Shown one piece after another: positions 47,517 through 50,919 of a DNA stretch of 50,919 nucleotides. How positions within the stretch are numbered: position 1 is the first letter of the stretch; each line of letters starts with the position of its first letter. The translations under genes were made by a program, and so were the position numbers. The stretch comes from an uncultured Octadecabacter sp. (GTDB lineage Bacteria; Pseudomonadota; Alphaproteobacteria; Rhodobacterales; Rhodobacteraceae), in NCBI GenBank assembly GCA_937969445.1, contig CALBVZ010000031.1, positions 1 to 50,919 on the forward strand, read 5' to 3'. The notes under the pieces were generated by a model that saw only the letters and a program-made list of their open reading frames with translations, made no database searches and was not told the DNA's origin.

Positions 47517-48676
47517 CCGACGCTTTGATTATCGGCGGCGGCCCCGCCGGATTGATGGCGGCTGAAGTTTTGTCAGCGGCAGGACGTTCTGTCGTTGTTG
47601 CGGAAGCAATGCCGACTGTTGGTCGCAAGTTCTTGATGGCGGGAAAGTCCGGCTTGAACCTAACGAAGGCAGAACCAAAACCCGCGTTCAATGCGGCGTA
47701 TGGTGATGCTTCAACAGCTCTTTCTGACATATTATCTGCATGTGGCCCCGATGATGTTGTCGCTTGGGCCGAAGGGCTAGGGCAAGATGTTTTTACGGGA
47801 TCGACCGGTCGTATTTTTCCCAAACAGATGAAGGCTTCTCCGCTGTTGCGCGCGTGGCTTACGCGGTTGGTGGGTCAAGGCGTTACGATCAATACACGCT
47901 GGTGCTGGACTGGTTGGGACGGCGATATCGCTATGTTTGACACGCCTGATGGCCCTGAAAGAATAACCGCGAAAACAACAATTCTTGCGATGGGCGGCGC
48001 AAGCTGGAAACGCCTTGGCTCTGATGGACGTTGGGCCAAACATTTTTTGGGTGATGTCGCCCCGTTTCAACCTGCAAACATGGGGTTTTCCTTCGACTGG
48101 TCAACCCACATGACCCAGCACTTTGGTGCAGCGGTTAAGGGAACAAAGTTGACAGCTGGCAACACAACATCCCGTGGTGAATTCATCATTTCCAGCAAAG
48201 GCATCGAAGGCGGCGGCGTCTATATGGTGTCTTCCGCTGTTCGCGATGGATCACAGCTGAGTCTGGACCTTTTGCCTGAGATGTCCGTCGATGCGATCGC
48301 GGCCAAACTAGATGCGCCAAAGGGAAAACAATCGACCGCTAACATGCTGCGCAAGGCGTTAAAACTGGATCCAGTTAAACGCGCTTTGTTGAACGAGCTT
48401 GGCCGAAATTTAGACGCACCCCTTGCGCAGAAAATTAAGGCCCTGCCATTTCCAACGCTCACACCGCGCCCGATTGATGAGGCGATCTCAACGGCAGGTG
48501 GCGTTCGGTTTGATGCCCTAACTGACGACCTTATGCTCAAGTCGCACGAGGGGGTCTTTTGCGCTGGTGAGATGCTCGACTGGGAAGCGCCGACAGGTGG
48601 CTATTTGATCACCGGCTGCCTGGCTACGGGACGATGGGCCGGGCTTGCAGCTGCGCGACACCTTCAGACGTCGTAA
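47513..48676 (+). CDS. HI0933-like / TIGR03862 family flavoprotein
   Basis: 'DALIIGGGPAGLMAAEVLSAAGRSVVVAEAMPTVGRKFLMAGKSGLNLT', 'TAGGVRFDALTDDLMLKSHEGVFCAGEMLDWEAPTGGYLITGCLATGRWAG'. Confidence 0.92.
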   Translation: MTDALIIGGGPAGLMAAEVLSAAGRSVVVAEAMPTVGRKFLMAGKSGLNLTKAEPKPAFNAAYGDASTALSDILSACGPDDVVAWAEGLGQDVFTGSTGRIFPKQMKASPLLRAWLTRLVGQGVTINTRWCWTGWDGDIAMFDTPDGPERITAKTTILAMGGASWKRLGSDGRWAKHFLGDVAPFQPANMGFSFDWSTHMTQHFGAAVKGTKLTAGNTTSRGEFIISSKGIEGGGVYMVSSAVRDGSQLSLDLLPEMSVDAIAAKLDAPKGKQSTANMLRKALKLDPVKRALLNELGRNLDAPLAQKIKALPFPTLTPRPIDEAISTAGGVRFDALTDDLMLKSHEGVFCAGEMLDWEAPTGGYLITGCLATGRWAGLAAARHLQTS

Positions 48677-49668
48677 TAGTCGCGATACCAGTCAACGAAG
48701 GCTTTAACGCCCGTTTCGATGTCCGTTTTTGGGGAATACCCTGTGAGCTTTTGCAAAAGTGCACCATCAGCCCATGTCGCTGGAACGTCACCGGGTTGGA
48801 TGTCCATGAAGTTCTTCTCGGCGGGCAATCCAGTCGCTTTCTCAATGGCCTCAATGAACGCCATCAACTGCACAGGTTCGCCGTTGCCGATATTCACGAT
48901 CCGGTGCGGCGCAACGGGGGAAAGGCTGTCGTCATCCGGCACCACGTCTGAACGTTCTGGCGCTGCGTCCAACAACAGATGAATTCCGCGAACAAGGTCC
49001 GTGACATAAGTAAAATCGCGGGACATATCGCCATGATTGTACACATCAATCGGGTCGCCGTTCAGTACTGCTTTCGTAAACTTGAAAAGCGCCATATCGG
49101 GACGCCCCCAAGGGCCGTAAACCGTGAAAAATCGAAACATCGTCGTCGGGATGTCGTAAAGATGGGCGTAGGAGTGCGCCATGACTTCGTTCGATTTCTT
49201 GGTCGCCGCATAGAACGACATTTGCGTGTCGGCCTTGTCCGTTTCAGCGTAAGGCATCTGCGTGTTCGCGCCGTAAGCCGAAGACGTGGACGCCAATAAC
49301 AGGTGCTTAACGGGTGTCGCGCGCACGGCCTCAAGTAGATTGAAGGTCCCGATGATGTTGGCCTCAACGTATGAGCGCGGCTCATCGATGGAATAGCGCA
49401 CGCCTGCTTGCCCAGCCAAGTGCACAACAAAATCCGGCTTTTCCGCTGCAACGAGGTCCATCAACACTCCGTCTGCTTCGAGGCGATCATTAACCGCTTT
49501 GAATGCCTTGGACTGCAATAGGTTTGCTTGCCGCCGTTCCTTTAACCGGACATCGTAGTAGTCCGTCATCGCGTCAAACCCGATGACGTCAAACCCTTCC
49601 GCGAGCAGAAGTTTGCAAAGGTGATAACCGATGAATCCTGCTGATCCGGTGACGAGTACCTTAGGCAT
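48664..49668 (-). CDS. NAD-dependent epimerase, UDP-glucuronate 4-epimerase type
   Basis: 'VLVTGSAGFIGYHLCKLLLAEGFDVIGFDAMTDYYDVRLKERR', 'YAATKKSNEVMAHSYAHLYDIPTTMFRFFTVYGPWGRPDMALFKF'. Confidence 0.93.
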   Translation of the reverse strand: MPKVLVTGSAGFIGYHLCKLLLAEGFDVIGFDAMTDYYDVRLKERRQANLLQSKAFKAVNDRLEADGVLMDLVAAEKPDFVVHLAGQAGVRYSIDEPRSYVEANIIGTFNLLEAVRATPVKHLLLASTSSAYGANTQMPYAETDKADTQMSFYAATKKSNEVMAHSYAHLYDIPTTMFRFFTVYGPWGRPDMALFKFTKAVLNGDPIDVYNHGDMSRDFTYVTDLVRGIHLLLDAAPERSDVVPDDDSLSPVAPHRIVNIGNGEPVQLMAFIEAIEKATGLPAEKNFMDIQPGDVPATWADGALLQKLTGYSPKTDIETGVKAFVDWYRDYYDV

Positions 49669-50919
49669 CAGGACTCACCCTCAGTTTTGGGTTCCAGCGG
49701 TGTGCGGCCGATAGAGATGTATGCGTCAAAGCCCGCACGCTTAGCGTCTTTCGTAGAATAGATATTACGCAAATCGGCCATGCGCGGTGTTGTCATGTGC
49801 TTCGCCATTCGTTTGAGGTCGAGACCGCGGAATTCGTTCCATTCCGTAAGGATTACCACAAGGTCGGCGTTACGCGCGGCTTTATATGCATCCTCTACCC
49901 AGTTTACGCCGGGCAGTAACGCTTCGCCCTCGTGCTTACCTTGAGGGTCAGTCACGCGCACTTTGGCGCCGCCACCGACAAGTGCCGGAATAATCGTCAA
50001 TGCAGGCGCGTCGCGCATGTCATCGGTATTGGGTTTGAACGTGACGCCAAGAACGGCAACAACCTTGCCGTTAAAGCTGCCATCACACAGGTCGAGAAGC
50101 TTATCGACCATGCGGCGTTTGACCTCTTCGTTGACCTTGATCACGGCCTCGGTGATTTGCATCGGCACCGCGTGCTCTTGGCCGATACGTGCTAAAGCTT
50201 TGGTATCTTTTGGAAAACAAGATCCGCCATAGCCTGGGCCAGCATGCAAGAACTTGTTGCCGATACGCCCATCAAGGCCCATACCTTTGCTGACTTGCTT
50301 GATGTCTGCGCCAGTGCGTTCGCACAGTGCAGCGATCTCGTTGATGAACGTAATCTTCGTGGCAAGAAACGCGTTGGCCGCGTATTTGATCATTTCCGCG
50401 CTTTCGAGATCGGTAATGACGATGGGAAAATCGCGCAAAAACAGCGGACGGTAAACGTCGTTCATGACGTCCCCAGCGCGATTGGATTGCACGCCAACAA
50501 CAACACGATCAGGGCGCATGAAGTCATCAATGGCGGCACCTTCGCGCAGGAACTCCGGATTGGACGCGACGTCGAATTCGAGTTCAGGGTTGGTTTTGTG
50601 AACGACTTGTTTGACCTTGCGATTGGTACCAACAGGGACCGTCGATTTGGTCACAATGACAGTGTAATCCTTCGCGGCGAGGGCGATTTCCTCAGCCACC
50701 GCCATCACGAATGTGAGGTCTGCATGCCCGTCACCACGGCGCGTTGGCGTTCCAACGGCGATGAAAACAGCTTCTGCGCCATCGATTGCGGCAGTCAAAT
50801 CCATTGTAAACGTCAGGCGCCCTGCGTCGACATTCTTGGCCATAAGTTCTTCGAGGCCAGGCTCATAAATTGGAACTTCACCAGCCTCCAGTTTGGCAAT
50901 CTTGGCGGGGTCTTTGTCG
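49668..50919 (-). CDS. ugd: UDP-glucose 6-dehydrogenase (partial, N-terminus beyond right edge)
   Basis: 'VFIAVGTPTRRGDGHADLTFV', 'GPGYGGSCFPKDTKAL', 'VLGVTFKPNTDDMRDAPAL'. The frame stays open to the right edge (DKDPAKIAKLEAGEVPIYEPGLEELMAKN), so the ATG at 50843 is internal. Confidence 0.94.
   Translation of the reverse strand, partial: DKDPAKIAKLEAGEVPIYEPGLEELMAKNVDAGRLTFTMDLTAAIDGAEAVFIAVGTPTRRGDGHADLTFVMAVAEEIALAAKDYTVIVTKSTVPVGTNRKVKQVVHKTNPELEFDVASNPEFLREGAAIDDFMRPDRVVVGVQSNRAGDVMNDVYRPLFLRDFPIVITDLESAEMIKYAANAFLATKITFINEIAALCERTGADIKQVSKGMGLDGRIGNKFLHAGPGYGGSCFPKDTKALARIGQEHAVPMQITEAVIKVNEEVKRRMVDKLLDLCDGSFNGKVVAVLGVTFKPNTDDMRDAPALTIIPALVGGGAKVRVTDPQGKHEGEALLPGVNWVEDAYKAARNADLVVILTEWNEFRGLDLKRMAKHMTTPRMADLRNIYSTKDAKRAGFDAYISIGRTPLEPKTEGES

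Overview
The window looks like ordinary chromosome from an alphaproteobacterium, probably a Rhodobacteraceae/Roseobacter-type genome. That placement is inferred from gene content (ccrM, divergent waaA/lpxK, PmbA, DUF2125, puu/pot cluster) and is not computed. I saw no rRNA, tRNA, CRISPR array, prophage or intact IS element. From left to right: (i) a TRAP-type DctP solute-binding gene cut by the left edge, a divergent GntR/FCD regulator and an internally deleted kduI remnant, which together look like a decayed uronate locus; (ii) a ~14 kb polyamine uptake/catabolism block (potFGHI, GntR regulator, two PuuA-like ligases, three PuuB-like FAD oxidases, two cupins, a ureohydrolase, a class-I glutamine amidotransferase); (iii) mmsA with an inactivated LysR gene, and a BisC-type molybdoenzyme; (iv) a GbsR/MarR regulator, a DUF4166 protein and a membrane-fused TIGR01777 epimerase, with two identical 20-bp palindromes; (v) a type I sulfatase, small exported proteins and a membrane-anchored winged-helix protein; (vi) rnhB, ccrM, galE, alkB, mutY, a DUF721 protein, a DsbA-like protein, a CaiB-like CoA-transferase, lpxK, waaA-like, DUF4170, an IMPase/CysQ-like protein and pmbA; (vii) tandem DUF2125 paralogs, each preceded by a terminator-like hairpin; (viii) SDR, enoyl-CoA hydratase, MscS, a HI0933-like flavoprotein, a UDP-glucuronate epimerase and ugd (cut by the right edge). 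I found no clearly novel large system. The best leads are the GbsR palindrome pair, the duplicated hairpin leaders of the DUF2125 genes, three GANTC sites in 39 bp upstream of ccrM, the palindromes upstream of potF and dctP, the kduI and LysR pseudogenes, and the membrane winged-helix protein.
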